In this document: piece by piece, positions 1-6,020 of the stretch
How positions within the stretch are numbered: position 1 is the stretch's first letter
Layout: every line of letters starts with the position of its first letter
NCBI GenBank assembly: GCA_030037185.1
Contig: JASHRR010000412.1
Span: 1-6,034 of the forward strand
Source: Xanthobacteraceae bacterium
GTDB lineage: Bacteria > Pseudomonadota > Alphaproteobacteria > Rhizobiales > Xanthobacteraceae
Direction of reading: 5' to 3'
Length of the DNA: 6,034 bases
Program-made: the position numbers and the translations under genes
Notes under the pieces: generated by a model
Told to the model about the DNA's origin: nothing
What the model saw: the letters and a program-made list of their open reading frames with translations, nothing else
Databases searched by the model: none

Positions 1-23
1 CAAATTTCTGGCGATCGGACGCG

Positions 24-38
24 CCGCCGCATAGGCGG
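24..38. other. Short GC hairpin near left edge
   Basis: CCGCC (24-28) pairs perfectly with GGCGG (34-38) around a five-base GCATA loop. About eight bases downstream on the + strand is a T-rich stretch (GAATTTT, 46-52). One + frame entering from the left edge stops at TAG 32-34, inside this hairpin, so it could mark the end of an upstream gene. The T-run is too far away and too short for a convincing intrinsic terminator. Confidence 0.25.
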
Positions 39-70
39 GTCGATTGAATTTTGCCAGCAGCAAGCTTGTG

Positions 71-106
71 CCCGCCGCCTTGCTCCGCGGCTGTGCCGGT
101 GGCGGG
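71..106. other. Nine-pair stem-loop in the upstream non-coding region
   Basis: The arm at 71-79 (CCCGCCGCC) pairs over nine positions, one of them G-U, with the arm at 98-106 (GGTGGCGGG). The loop is 18 bases. No T-tract follows on either strand, so it is not a classical intrinsic terminator. It could be a Rho-assisted 3' end for an upstream gene or simply GC-rich chance structure. The whole stretch 1-323 otherwise shows no reading frame with convincing composition, start and ribosome binding site. Confidence 0.25.
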
Positions 107-192
107 TGTTAAACAGGGGACTAGCGTTCCAGGCTCCACAATCACGCCAGATTTGGGCCGTCTGATTCGGTGGATTCGCAATTTGTTAAGCA

Positions 193-198
193 TATTAT
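193..198 (+). promoter_or_regulatory. Possible -10 element for the L,D-transpeptidase gene
   Basis: TATTAT matches TATAAT at five of six positions. It lies in the most AT-rich pocket of the upstream region (180-200), about 126 bases before the TTG start at 324. No good -35 hexamer lies 16-18 bases upstream (170-175 reads GTGGAT), so this is weak. It would give a leader of roughly 120 bases. Confidence 0.2.
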
Positions 199-309
199 CT
201 TGCGCTCTGCGGCAACCGTGGCGGCCTTGCTTAGACCACATGTTGGAGGTAGGCTTGAGATCGCGGTTGGGGGGATTACTGGCTTCGGAATCCGGCACAG
301 CCGGCAAGT

Positions 310-326
310 AGGGGACTGGCGCGTTG
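310..326 (+). promoter_or_regulatory. Ribosome binding site that fixes the TTG start
   Basis: AGGGGA (310-315) sits eight bases upstream of TTG 324-326. The stop TAG at 309-311 overlaps it in the same frame, so no longer protein is possible. The next in-frame alternatives would remove the signal peptide. Confidence 0.7.
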
Positions 327-1772
327 CAACGTTTCCATCGACTCGCCCAGCTATCGGCAGCCGCAATTGCGCTGGCGTTAGCAGCGGCACTTGGCGGTTG
401 TGAGACCGACGACACTGTGGTTGGGGCCCGTGCGTTGAAGCCCCTGCCGGCGGCATTGGCGGCTGAGATCGACAAGCGCGACATGCCTCGGGAGTCTCCG
501 ATCCTCGTCCGAATCTTCAAGGAAGAATCGGAACTCGAGGTCTGGAAGCAGGATGCCGAGGGCAAATTCGCGCTGCTCAAAACCTATCCGATCTGCCGCT
601 GGTCGGGCGAGCTGGGTCCCAAGGTCCGGGAAGGCGATCGCCAAGCTCCCGAGGGCTTCTACACGATTACGCCCGGCCAGATGAATCCCAATTCCAACTA
701 CTACCTGGCGTTTAATCTCGGCTTTCCCAACACGTATGATAAGGCGAACGATCGGACCGGCGCCTTCCTGATGGTGCATGGCGACTGCTCTTCGGCCGGC
801 TGCTACGCAATGACCGACGAGCAGATCCAGGAAATCTATGCGCTCGGCCGCGATTCGTTTCTGGGCGGCCAGAAGTCCTTCCAGGTGCAGGCCTATCCGT
901 TCCGCATGACGCCGCTCAACATGGCGAGACACCGCAACAGTCCGAACATGGCGTTTTGGCGGATGATTAAGGAAGGCAACGATCATTTCGAGGTGACCAG
1001 AGCCGAGCCGCATGTTGATGTCTGCGAGAAGCATTACGTCTTTGATGCCCACGCTTCGACGCCGCTCACCTTCCATCCGCGCGACAAATGCCCGGCCTAC
1101 GAGATTCCTGAAACGATCGCTTCGGCCGTGAAGGCGAAGGAAGCCAGCGACGAGCATGCCTACGAGGACTACGTCAATCGAGGCGTCGCCATGGCCCCGG
1201 TCAAGACCGGCACCGACGGCGGCATGCACCCGGCCTTCCTGGCCAAGCTGCAGTCCAAGCCACTGTTCGATCTTCGCAGCGCAAGCTCGGACGTCAAAGC
1301 GCCGCCCGGCCCGTTGCCGGCGAATGTCAATCCGCCGCACGCGCCCGACCCGCAAATAACCGCAGCGGCCTATGCGGCGCAGGGGGACGAATCGCCGTCC
1401 ACCTTGCGAACAATCGGCAAGTGGTTTGGCCTTGGCGGCGAGCCCGCTGTAGCGGTCACCACCGCTGCGGCTCCCGCGGCTCCCGCGGCCGTGAAGACCA
1501 AATCTGTCGCCTCTACTGCGCCGAGGGCTCCCAAGCCGCCGCCGAAGCCGCAGACCGATATTGCCCAAGCCCCGACTCAGCAAGCCCCGACTCAGCAGGC
1601 CCCGGCCCAGCAGGCCCCGGCCCAACCGGCGCCGACCCCGGCAGCATTTTCACAAGCTGTGGCAGCCCCGCAGGCTGTGCCTGCCCCGCAGGCCGCGTCT
1701 TCCAGTCAGATGGCCGACACGCCCGCAACGCCCGCAAACAGCTTCGAGGGGCGCTGGAGCGCGATTCACTAG
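324..1772 (+). CDS. Lipoprotein L,D-transpeptidase-fold (YkuD, YafK-type) protein
   Basis: Predicted 482-residue envelope lipoprotein. An in-frame stop at 309-311 makes TTG 324 the first available start, and AGGGGA at 310-315 is a well-spaced ribosome binding site (8 bases). Residues 1-26 form a lipoprotein signal ending in the lipobox L-G-G-C (lipidated Cys26). Glu at +2 suggests outer-membrane sorting if the E. coli rule applies. The YkuD domain spans about residues 59-197. It carries His152-Gly153 and the motif S-S-A-G-C-Y, with catalytic Cys160. Residues 198-242 (MARHRNSPNMAFWRM onward) resemble the conserved extension of YafK-type proteins. From about 317 the chain is low-complexity, rich in Pro, Ala and Gln, including pentapeptide repeats at 415-439, and ends in SFEGRWSAIH. 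Family members make 3-3 peptidoglycan crosslinks, attach proteins to peptidoglycan, or, as E. coli YafK/DpaA does, detach them; sequence alone does not say which. It converges on secA. Confidence 0.93.
   Translation: MQRFHRLAQLSAAAIALALAAALGGCETDDTVVGARALKPLPAALAAEIDKRDMPRESPILVRIFKEESELEVWKQDAEGKFALLKTYPICRWSGELGPKVREGDRQAPEGFYTITPGQMNPNSNYYLAFNLGFPNTYDKANDRTGAFLMVHGDCSSAGCYAMTDEQIQEIYALGRDSFLGGQKSFQVQAYPFRMTPLNMARHRNSPNMAFWRMIKEGNDHFEVTRAEPHVDVCEKHYVFDAHASTPLTFHPRDKCPAYEIPETIASAVKAKEASDEHAYEDYVNRGVAMAPVKTGTDGGMHPAFLAKLQSKPLFDLRSASSDVKAPPGPLPANVNPPHAPDPQITAAAYAAQGDESPSTLRTIGKWFGLGGEPAVAVTTAAAPAAPAAVKTKSVASTAPRAPKPPPKPQTDIAQAPTQQAPTQQAPAQQAPAQPAPTPAAFSQAVAAPQAVPAPQAASSSQMADTPATPANSFEGRWSAIH
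1566..1640 (+). repeat. Five-unit 15-bp tandem repeat coding for Q-A-P-T/A-Q
   Basis: Units start at 1566, 1581, 1596, 1611 and 1626. Units 1 and 2 are identical (CAAGCCCCGACTCAG), units 3 and 4 differ from each other only in the last base, and unit 5 is degenerate. In frame they encode Q-A-P-T-Q, Q-A-P-T-Q, Q-A-P-A-Q, Q-A-P-A-Q and P-A-P-T-P (residues 415-439 of the L,D-transpeptidase). Pairs of near-identical units point to stepwise duplication by slippage. The length is a multiple of three, so copy-number change keeps the frame. Confidence 0.9.
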
Positions 1773-1812
1773 GCGGCTTGGCGCCTCAGTGTGGCCGGGG
1801 CCCGTCGGCCCC
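1771..1812. terminator. Candidate bidirectional termination region between convergent genes
   Basis: The 48-base gap between the two convergent stop codons holds two hairpins. One is AGGCG (1771-1775) with CGCCT (1782-1786) around a six-base loop, overlapping the L,D-transpeptidase stop codon. The other is GGGGCC (1797-1802) with GGCCCC (1807-1812) around the tetraloop CGTC. Neither is followed by a T-run on either strand. Termination here, if it occurs, may rely on the strong second stem or on Rho. The placement between convergent genes supports a shared terminator role. Confidence 0.4.
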
Positions 1813-1820
1813 AAGCTCCT

Positions 1821-4622
1821 TCATCCAAACCGCCCGTGGCAATGCTTGAACTTCTTCCCTGAGCCGCACGGGCAGGCTTCGTTGCGTCCGACTTTACCCC
1901 AAGTGGCCGGGTCGTTCGGGTCTCGAGCCGGGCCTGAACTCACGGCGGCGCCGGCGTTACGGGCCAGGGTGGCGACCGCCTCCGACATCGCCAACTCATC
2001 CTCGCCGGTCGCCGGATTGATGTGGCTCGCCTGCATGAAAGGCAGGTTCTGCTGCGGCTCGGGCGGCGGCGCTTGCATGATCTCGACTCGCATGAGCTGC
2101 GCCGTCACCGCCTCGCGCAGGTGCGAAAGCAACGACTCGAATAGCTGAAAGGCTTCCGACTTATACTCGTTTAGCGGATCCCGTTGGCCGAAACCCCGCA
2201 ATCCGATCACCTGGCGCAAGTGCTCGAGCATCAACAGGTGCTCGCGCCAAAGGTGATCGAGCGTTTGCAACAGGATCGATTTCTCGACGTAGCGCATCAC
2301 GTCGGGACCCCATTGCGCCACTTTGGCCGCCATGTGCTCATCGGCGCGCCGCTCGACGCGGGCAATCAGCTCCTCGTCCGCGATGCCTTCCTCCCTTGCC
2401 CATTCATCCACCGGCAGATCGAGCCCGAGCACGCGGTCGAGCTCTTCCTTCAGGCCCTTGGTATCCCATTGCTCCGGATAGGCATTCTCGGGCACAAATT
2501 TCGCAACCAGGGTGTCCACCACCTCCTTGCGCATGTCGCCCACGGTTTCGGCGACGTTCTCGTCCTTCATCAGCTCGATACGCTGGTCGAAGATGACCTT
2601 GCGCTGGTCGTTCATCACATTGTCGAACTTGAGGACGTTTTTGCGGAGATCGAAGTTGCGTGCCTCGACCTTCTGCTGCGCCTTCTCCAGCGCCTTGTTG
2701 ATCCAGGGATGAACAATGGCCTCGTTCTCCTGGAGGCCGAGTTTCTGGAGCATGCCGTCGAGCCGGTCGGACCCGAAGATGCGCATCAGGTCGTCTTGCA
2801 GCGACAGGAAAAACTTGGAATGACCCGGGTCGCCCTGGCGACCGGAGCGGCCGCGCAGCTGGTTATCGATGCGGCGCGATTCATGACGCTCGGTGCCGAG
2901 CACGTAGAGGCCGCCGGCCGCGAGCGCCTTTTCCTTGAGGCGAGCGACCTGCGCTTTGATCGCCTCGCCGAGGCGCGTGCGCTCTGCCTCGTCGGCCACG
3001 CTGCCAAGCTCCTGGCGGATGCGCATGTCGGCGTTGCCCCCGAGCTGGATATCGGTGCCGCGGCCCGCCATGTTGGTGGCGATCGTGATGGCTCCAGGGA
3101 CCCCGGCCTGCGCCACGATGTAGGCTTCCTGCTCGTGATAACGTGCGTTGAGAATCGCGAACACCTTCGCCTTCGATGCGCCCTCGTCGCCCGAATAAAG
3201 CGCCGCAAACGCATTGGGATCGGTGAAGTCGTGCTGCTCCCAGCCCTGCTTGCGCAGCATTTCGGCAAGCTGCTCGGATTTCTCGATCGAAGTGGTACCG
3301 ACCAGGACAGGTTGGCCGCGCGTCTTGCAATCCTCGATCAGCGCAATGATGGCGCGGTATTTTTCCGCCGCGGTGCGATACACCTCGTCATCGTCGTCGA
3401 GACGGATGAGCGGCATGTTGGTGGGGATGTCCAGCACCTCGAGATTGTAGATGTCGAGGAACTCGTCAGCCTCGGTCAGCGCCGTGCCGGTCATGCCGGC
3501 AAGCTTCTCATACATGCGAAAATAGTTCTGGAAGGTAATCGAGGCGAGCGTCTGGTTTTCCGGCTGGACGGTCTGATGCTCCTTGGCCTCGAGCGCCTGG
3601 TGGAGGCCTTCCGAGTAGCGCCGGCCGGGCATCATGCGGCCGGTGAACTCGTCGATGATCACCACCTCGCCGTTGCGCACGATATAGTCCTTGTCGCGCT
3701 GGAACAGCTTGTGGGCGCGTAGCGCCTGATTGACGTGGTGGACAGTGGAGACGTTCTCCACGTCATAAAGCGAATCAGATTTGAGGAGGTCTGCTTCCTT
3801 GAGCATCCGCTCCATTCTCTCCATCCCGACCTCGGTGAGATTGACGGTCCGCTGCTTCTCGTCCATCTCGTAGTCGGCTTTGTCGAGTTTGAGGATGAAG
3901 GCGTCGATGGTGTTGTAGAAGTCCGAGCGGTCCTCAAGCGGGCCGGAAATGATGAGGGGGGTGCGCGCCTCGTCGATCAGGATCGAATCGACCTCGTCGA
4001 CGATCGCGTAGATGTGGCCGCGCTGGACCATATCCTCCAGCCGGTATTTCATATTATCGCGCAGATAGTCGAAGCCGAGCTCGTTGTTGGTGCCATAGGT
4101 GACGTCGCAGTCATACGCCGCCTTGCGCTGGGTATCGTCGAGACCGTGCACGATCACGCCGACCGTGAGCCCGAGGAACTTGTAGATTTGACCCATCCAT
4201 TCGGCATCGCGGCGGGCGAGATAGTCGTTGACGGTGACGACGTGCACGCCGCGGCCGGCGAGCGCGTTGAGATAGACTGGAAGTGTCGCCACCAGCGTCT
4301 TGCCTTCGCCGGTCTTCATTTCCGCGATGCGCCCTTCGTGCAGCACCATGCCGCCGATCAGCTGCACGTCGAAGTGGCGCTGGCCGAGCGTGCGTTTGGC
4401 CGCCTCGCGCACCGTGGCGAAGGCCGGCACCAGGATATCCTCGAGGTCCTTGCCGTCCGCCAATTCCTTACGAAACGCCTCGGTGCGCGCGCGCAAGGCG
4501 TCGTCGGAAAGCTGCTCAAGCTCCGTCTCCAGGTCGTTGATGGCCTCGACGCGCGGACGATAGGCGCGGATGCGCCGCTCATTGGCAGTGCCGAATATTC
4601 TACGGGCCACGGCGCCAAACAT
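1821..4622 (-). CDS. secA: Preprotein translocase ATPase SecA
   Basis: SecA is the cytoplasmic ATPase motor that pushes unfolded preproteins through SecYEG. I place the start at ATG 4622-4620 ([11 protein letters not shown], the usual SecA beginning), with AAAGGA at 4636-4631 eight bases upstream; an in-frame ATG at 4697 would add 25 residues unlike SecA. The product is 933 residues. In order: Q-motif region HFDVQLIGG (83-91), Walker A GEGKT (105-109), Walker B DEVD (209-212) leading into the preprotein cross-linking domain, MTGTA (377-381), GTTSIEKSE (442-450), [10 protein letters not shown] (515-524), arginine-finger motif GRSGRQGD (591-598), helical scaffold and wing regions (about 620-835), and a C-terminal SEC-C zinc motif C-P-C-x8-C-H (Cys917, Cys919, Cys928, His929) of the type that binds SecB and phospholipid. 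All key motifs are intact. Residues about 461-487 are extra relative to E. coli SecA. No neighbour is co-directional, so it appears monocistronic. Confidence 0.99.
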   Translation of the reverse strand: MFGAVARRIFGTANERRIRAYRPRVEAINDLETELEQLSDDALRARTEAFRKELADGKDLEDILVPAFATVREAAKRTLGQRHFDVQLIGGMVLHEGRIAEMKTGEGKTLVATLPVYLNALAGRGVHVVTVNDYLARRDAEWMGQIYKFLGLTVGVIVHGLDDTQRKAAYDCDVTYGTNNELGFDYLRDNMKYRLEDMVQRGHIYAIVDEVDSILIDEARTPLIISGPLEDRSDFYNTIDAFILKLDKADYEMDEKQRTVNLTEVGMERMERMLKEADLLKSDSLYDVENVSTVHHVNQALRAHKLFQRDKDYIVRNGEVVIIDEFTGRMMPGRRYSEGLHQALEAKEHQTVQPENQTLASITFQNYFRMYEKLAGMTGTALTEADEFLDIYNLEVLDIPTNMPLIRLDDDDEVYRTAAEKYRAIIALIEDCKTRGQPVLVGTTSIEKSEQLAEMLRKQGWEQHDFTDPNAFAALYSGDEGASKAKVFAILNARYHEQEAYIVAQAGVPGAITIATNMAGRGTDIQLGGNADMRIRQELGSVADEAERTRLGEAIKAQVARLKEKALAAGGLYVLGTERHESRRIDNQLRGRSGRQGDPGHSKFFLSLQDDLMRIFGSDRLDGMLQKLGLQENEAIVHPWINKALEKAQQKVEARNFDLRKNVLKFDNVMNDQRKVIFDQRIELMKDENVAETVGDMRKEVVDTLVAKFVPENAYPEQWDTKGLKEELDRVLGLDLPVDEWAREEGIADEELIARVERRADEHMAAKVAQWGPDVMRYVEKSILLQTLDHLWREHLLMLEHLRQVIGLRGFGQRDPLNEYKSEAFQLFESLLSHLREAVTAQLMRVEIMQAPPPEPQQNLPFMQASHINPATGEDELAMSEAVATLARNAGAAVSSGPARDPNDPATWGKVGRNEACPCGSGKKFKHCHGRFG

Positions 4623-4636
4623 GCCGGAGTTCCTTT
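4622..4636 (-). promoter_or_regulatory. secA ribosome binding site
   Basis: On the minus strand AAAGGA occupies 4636-4631 and ends eight bases before the ATG at 4622. This spacing, together with the family-typical N-terminus that follows, decides the start against the upstream in-frame ATG at 4697. Confidence 0.75.
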
Positions 4637-4697
4637 CTCGTCCGTCGGAGGCGTGCCGCCTGAAACCTGTGAACGCTCGACCGGCAATCGACCTCAA

Positions 4698-4749
4698 GGC
4701 ATTCGAATGACGGTGCTTTTCGCGTAATCAGGCCGCGATCGCGAATGCC
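4698..4749. repeat. 8-bp inverted repeat in the predicted secA leader
   Basis: GGCATTCG (4698-4705) is perfectly inverted as CGAATGCC (4742-4749), with 36 bases between the arms. The 10-bp palindrome CGCGATCGCG (4734-4743) overlaps the right arm, and ATTCGAAT (4701-4708) overlaps the left arm. In a secA transcript from the proximal promoter this would be a leader stem about 75-130 bases before the start codon. The pairing is plain in the sequence; any function is inference. Confidence 0.4.
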
Positions 4750-4776
4750 CCGACGAGCGGACCGGCAGGCCTTGCA

Positions 4777-4806
4777 GAGATAGGAGGGGGTAGGAGTCTT
4801 GTCAAT
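4777..4806 (-). promoter_or_regulatory. Candidate proximal secA promoter
   Basis: Read on the minus strand, ATTGAC (4806-4801) is followed by exactly 17 bases and then CTATCT (4783-4778). Each hexamer matches the alphaproteobacterial housekeeping pattern CTTGAC-N17-CTATAT at five of six positions. Counted as an E. coli-style -35, TTGACA (4805-4800) is perfect. The start of transcription would fall near 4770, giving a secA leader of about 150 bases. Confidence 0.55.
4781..4796. repeat. TAGGAG direct repeat at 10-bp period within the secA promoter
   Basis: TAGGAG occurs at 4781-4786 and again at 4791-4796, one helical turn apart and joined by GGGG. The pair overlaps the spacer and the start of the -10 hexamer of the proximal secA promoter. 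The geometry fits a protein-binding site but is only two short copies. Confidence 0.35.
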
Positions 4807-4829
4807 CGGGCGGGCGGTCCGGTGTGGGG

Positions 4830-4881
4830 GCGATGACGCCTCCATTAGGGCGTTTTTTGCGATTAGCACTGGCGTCATCGC
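4830..4881. repeat. Perfect 11-bp inverted repeat in the secA/ppi divergent region
   Basis: GCGATGACGCC (4830-4840) is repeated in perfect inversion as GGCGTCATCGC (4871-4881), with a 30-base interval. A G-U and a G-C pair outside the arms could extend it. The arms are 41 bases apart start to start, close to four helical turns. As RNA it would be a strong long-loop stem on either strand; as DNA, two half-sites on the same helix face. Confidence 0.75.
4836..4858 (+). terminator. Terminator-like stem followed by six T's
   Basis: ACGCC (4836-4840) pairs with GGCGT (4849-4853) around an eight-base loop. The run of six T's (4853-4858) begins with the last paired base. This is the only intrinsic-terminator shape in the window. 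It points along the + strand, where no recognised gene lies just upstream, and it shares its left arm with the larger inverted repeat, so the two folds exclude each other. The five-pair stem is short, which limits confidence. Confidence 0.4.
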
Positions 4882-4889
4882 TCGCGCGG

Positions 4890-4918
4890 ATTTGATTCGG
4901 AGATACCCACCTGTCAAG
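4890..4918 (-). promoter_or_regulatory. Candidate distal secA promoter
   Basis: On the minus strand CTTGAC (4918-4913) is a perfect alphaproteobacterial -35. It is followed at 17 bases by TCAAAT (4895-4890), a weak -10 with three of six matches. A transcript from it would begin near 4883, at the edge of the 11-bp inverted repeat, so the stem would form the very 5' end of the RNA. The weak -10 makes this less certain than the proximal promoter. Confidence 0.3.
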
Positions 4919-4950
4919 GCTTGTGTTGAACGCTCCAGCGGGCGATGGCG

Positions 4951-4978
4951 TTGGTTACAATCAGCCCAAGAAAATAAT
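4951..4978 (+). promoter_or_regulatory. Candidate promoter for the peptidyl-prolyl isomerase gene
   Basis: TTGGTT (4951-4956) and AATAAT (4973-4978) are 16 bases apart. The -10 matches five of six positions of TATAAT, and the -35 only three. Transcription would start near 4985, about 100 bases before the ATG at 5083. It lies in a local AT-rich pocket. TACAAT at 4956-4961 is an alternative -10, but without a well-placed -35. Confidence 0.3.
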
Positions 4979-5070
4979 CTCCTGTCCGAGCGGCAGGCAT
5001 CGGTTGCCAATTGAAGCCGATTGAGCGAGTCTCGTGCCTACGCATGACGCGTTGCTTGCGGCGCCAAATC

Positions 5071-5085
5071 AAGGATTCACACATG
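5071..5085 (+). promoter_or_regulatory. Ribosome binding site for the PPIase start
   Basis: AAGGA (5071-5075) lies seven bases before ATG 5083. It is the only well-spaced purine-rich motif among the candidate starts and fixes the signal peptide at 42 residues. Confidence 0.7.
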
Positions 5086-6000
5086 GCTCCTCCGACCCGT
5101 TTCGTTCTCTCGATCATGCCTACCCGGGCACCGGGCCGCCTGCCGGGCGCATTGGCGGCAGGGTTCGCGGCCTTGATGGCGATGACCGCGGTCGCGCCGG
5201 CGCAGGCCCCGGGTTCCGATCCGGTCATCGCGAAGGTCAACGGCCTCGAAATCCGCCAAAGCGACCTCAACCTCGCGGAGGAGGATATCGGCCGCGACAT
5301 GCCGGCGAACGACGAAGCCGGTCGGCGCGATTACCTCGTCAATTATCTCACCGATATGATGCTGATTGCCAAGGCCGCGGAGGCAAAGAAAATTCCCGAC
5401 AGCGCCGAATTCAAGCAGCGCCTCGCCTTTATGCGCAATAAGGCGCTGATGGAAACCGTGCTGGGAGAAGAATCCAAGGCCGCCGTGACCGAACCGGCCT
5501 TGCGCCAGATCTATGATAACGCCACCAAGACGATGAGCCGCGAGCTGGAAGTGCGCGCCCGCCACATCTTGTTCCGGGTCAACGATCCGAACGATCAGGC
5601 CGCCAGCAAGGCTGCCGAGGACAAGGTGAAGCAGACCATCGAGCGCATCAAAAAGGGCGAGGATTTCGGAACGCTTGCGACGGCGCTCACCGAAGATCCG
5701 GCCGGCAAGCAGGACGGCGGGGACCTCGGCTATTTTACCCGCGACCAGATGGTGCCCGAATTCTCGGAGGTTGCGTTCAATCTGGAAAAAGGCCAGGTGT
5801 CCGGGCCGGTCAAGACCGCATTCGGCTGGCACGTCCTGAAGGTCGAAGACAAGCGCATGCGCGAGCCGCCGCCGTTCGACGAAGTTCGTGGCGAAATCGA
5901 ACAGTATGCCTCCCGCCAGGCACAGGTTGATCTCGTCACCAAGCTGCGCGCCAACGCCAAGATCGAACGCCTCGACAAGGCGCCTGAGCCGAAGAAATAG
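5083..6000 (+). CDS. Secreted PpiC/parvulin-type peptidyl-prolyl cis-trans isomerase
   Basis: Predicted 305-residue periplasmic foldase that would catalyse cis-trans isomerisation of prolyl bonds in exported proteins. Start chosen at ATG 5083, with AAGGA at 5071-5075 seven bases upstream. The frame is open further (TTG 5011, ATG 5044), but those add residues without a well-placed binding site, and ATG 5116 has none either. Residues 1-42 form a longish signal peptide: Arg-containing N-region, hydrophobic core about 22-38, likely signal peptidase I cut after A-Q-A (40-42). Residues 47-150 form a SurA/PrsA-like helical chaperone segment opening with PVIAKVNGLEI. The parvulin domain covers about 155-256, with ARHILF (His161), GGDLGYF, MVPEFSEVAF and FGWHVLKVED (His250); the two histidines match the conserved pair of active parvulins. 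The tail is charged (EPKK). It diverges from secA. In related Hyphomicrobiales this type of gene often precedes argJ, which would lie beyond the window (recalled knowledge, not seen). Confidence 0.94.
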   Translation: MAPPTRFVLSIMPTRAPGRLPGALAAGFAALMAMTAVAPAQAPGSDPVIAKVNGLEIRQSDLNLAEEDIGRDMPANDEAGRRDYLVNYLTDMMLIAKAAEAKKIPDSAEFKQRLAFMRNKALMETVLGEESKAAVTEPALRQIYDNATKTMSRELEVRARHILFRVNDPNDQAASKAAEDKVKQTIERIKKGEDFGTLATALTEDPAGKQDGGDLGYFTRDQMVPEFSEVAFNLEKGQVSGPVKTAFGWHVLKVEDKRMREPPPFDEVRGEIEQYASRQAQVDLVTKLRANAKIERLDKAPEPKK

Positions 6001-6010
6001 AGCGCCACCC

Positions 6011-6020
6011 TGTTGCAACA
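6011..6020. repeat. TGTTGCAACA palindrome after the PPIase gene
   Basis: A perfect 10-bp palindrome lies eleven bases after the PPIase stop codon. Its core GTTGCAAC also occurs over the L,D-transpeptidase start codon (323-330). No terminator is visible in the 34 bases after the stop, so the transcript probably runs on into the next gene. Confidence 0.35.

Noticed and set aside
1..34. Possible C-terminus of an upstream gene (frame ending KFLAIGRAAA, TAG 32-34)
   Set aside because: Composition is plausible, but ten residues at a window edge cannot establish a gene; two other + frames and one minus frame are also open here.
170..403. 77-codon + frame (GTG start) before the L,D-transpeptidase
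   Set aside because: It overlaps the lipoprotein signal region out of frame, has no ribosome binding site at GTG 170, and is not like any family I know.
378..1625. 415-codon minus strand open frame opposite the L,D-transpeptidase
   Set aside because: It is Arg/Gly-rich with a repetitive start made by the complement of the Pro/Ala repeats. It is a shadow of the real gene, which has a signal, catalytic motif and ribosome binding site.
2184..3722. Long + strand open frame (512 codons) opposite secA
   Set aside because: It lies wholly antisense to secA. Its His/Leu/Ala-rich composition is what reverse reading of GC-rich codons gives, and it has no recognisable domain.
4623..4697. N-terminal extension of SecA from ATG 4697
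   Set aside because: The 25 extra residues are Arg-rich and unlike SecA N-termini. The internal ATG at 4622 has a good ribosome binding site and the family-typical start.
4600..5010. 136-codon minus frame upstream of secA, considered as a SecM-like leader peptide
   Set aside because: It overlaps the secA start out of frame, begins at TTG without a clear binding site, lacks a signal-peptide-like core, and would begin upstream of both promoter candidates.
4799..5014. 71-codon + frame (TTG start) in the divergent region
   Set aside because: Mixed third-position base use unlike the neighbouring genes, rare start, cysteine/arginine-rich product, and it runs across the inverted repeat and candidate promoters.
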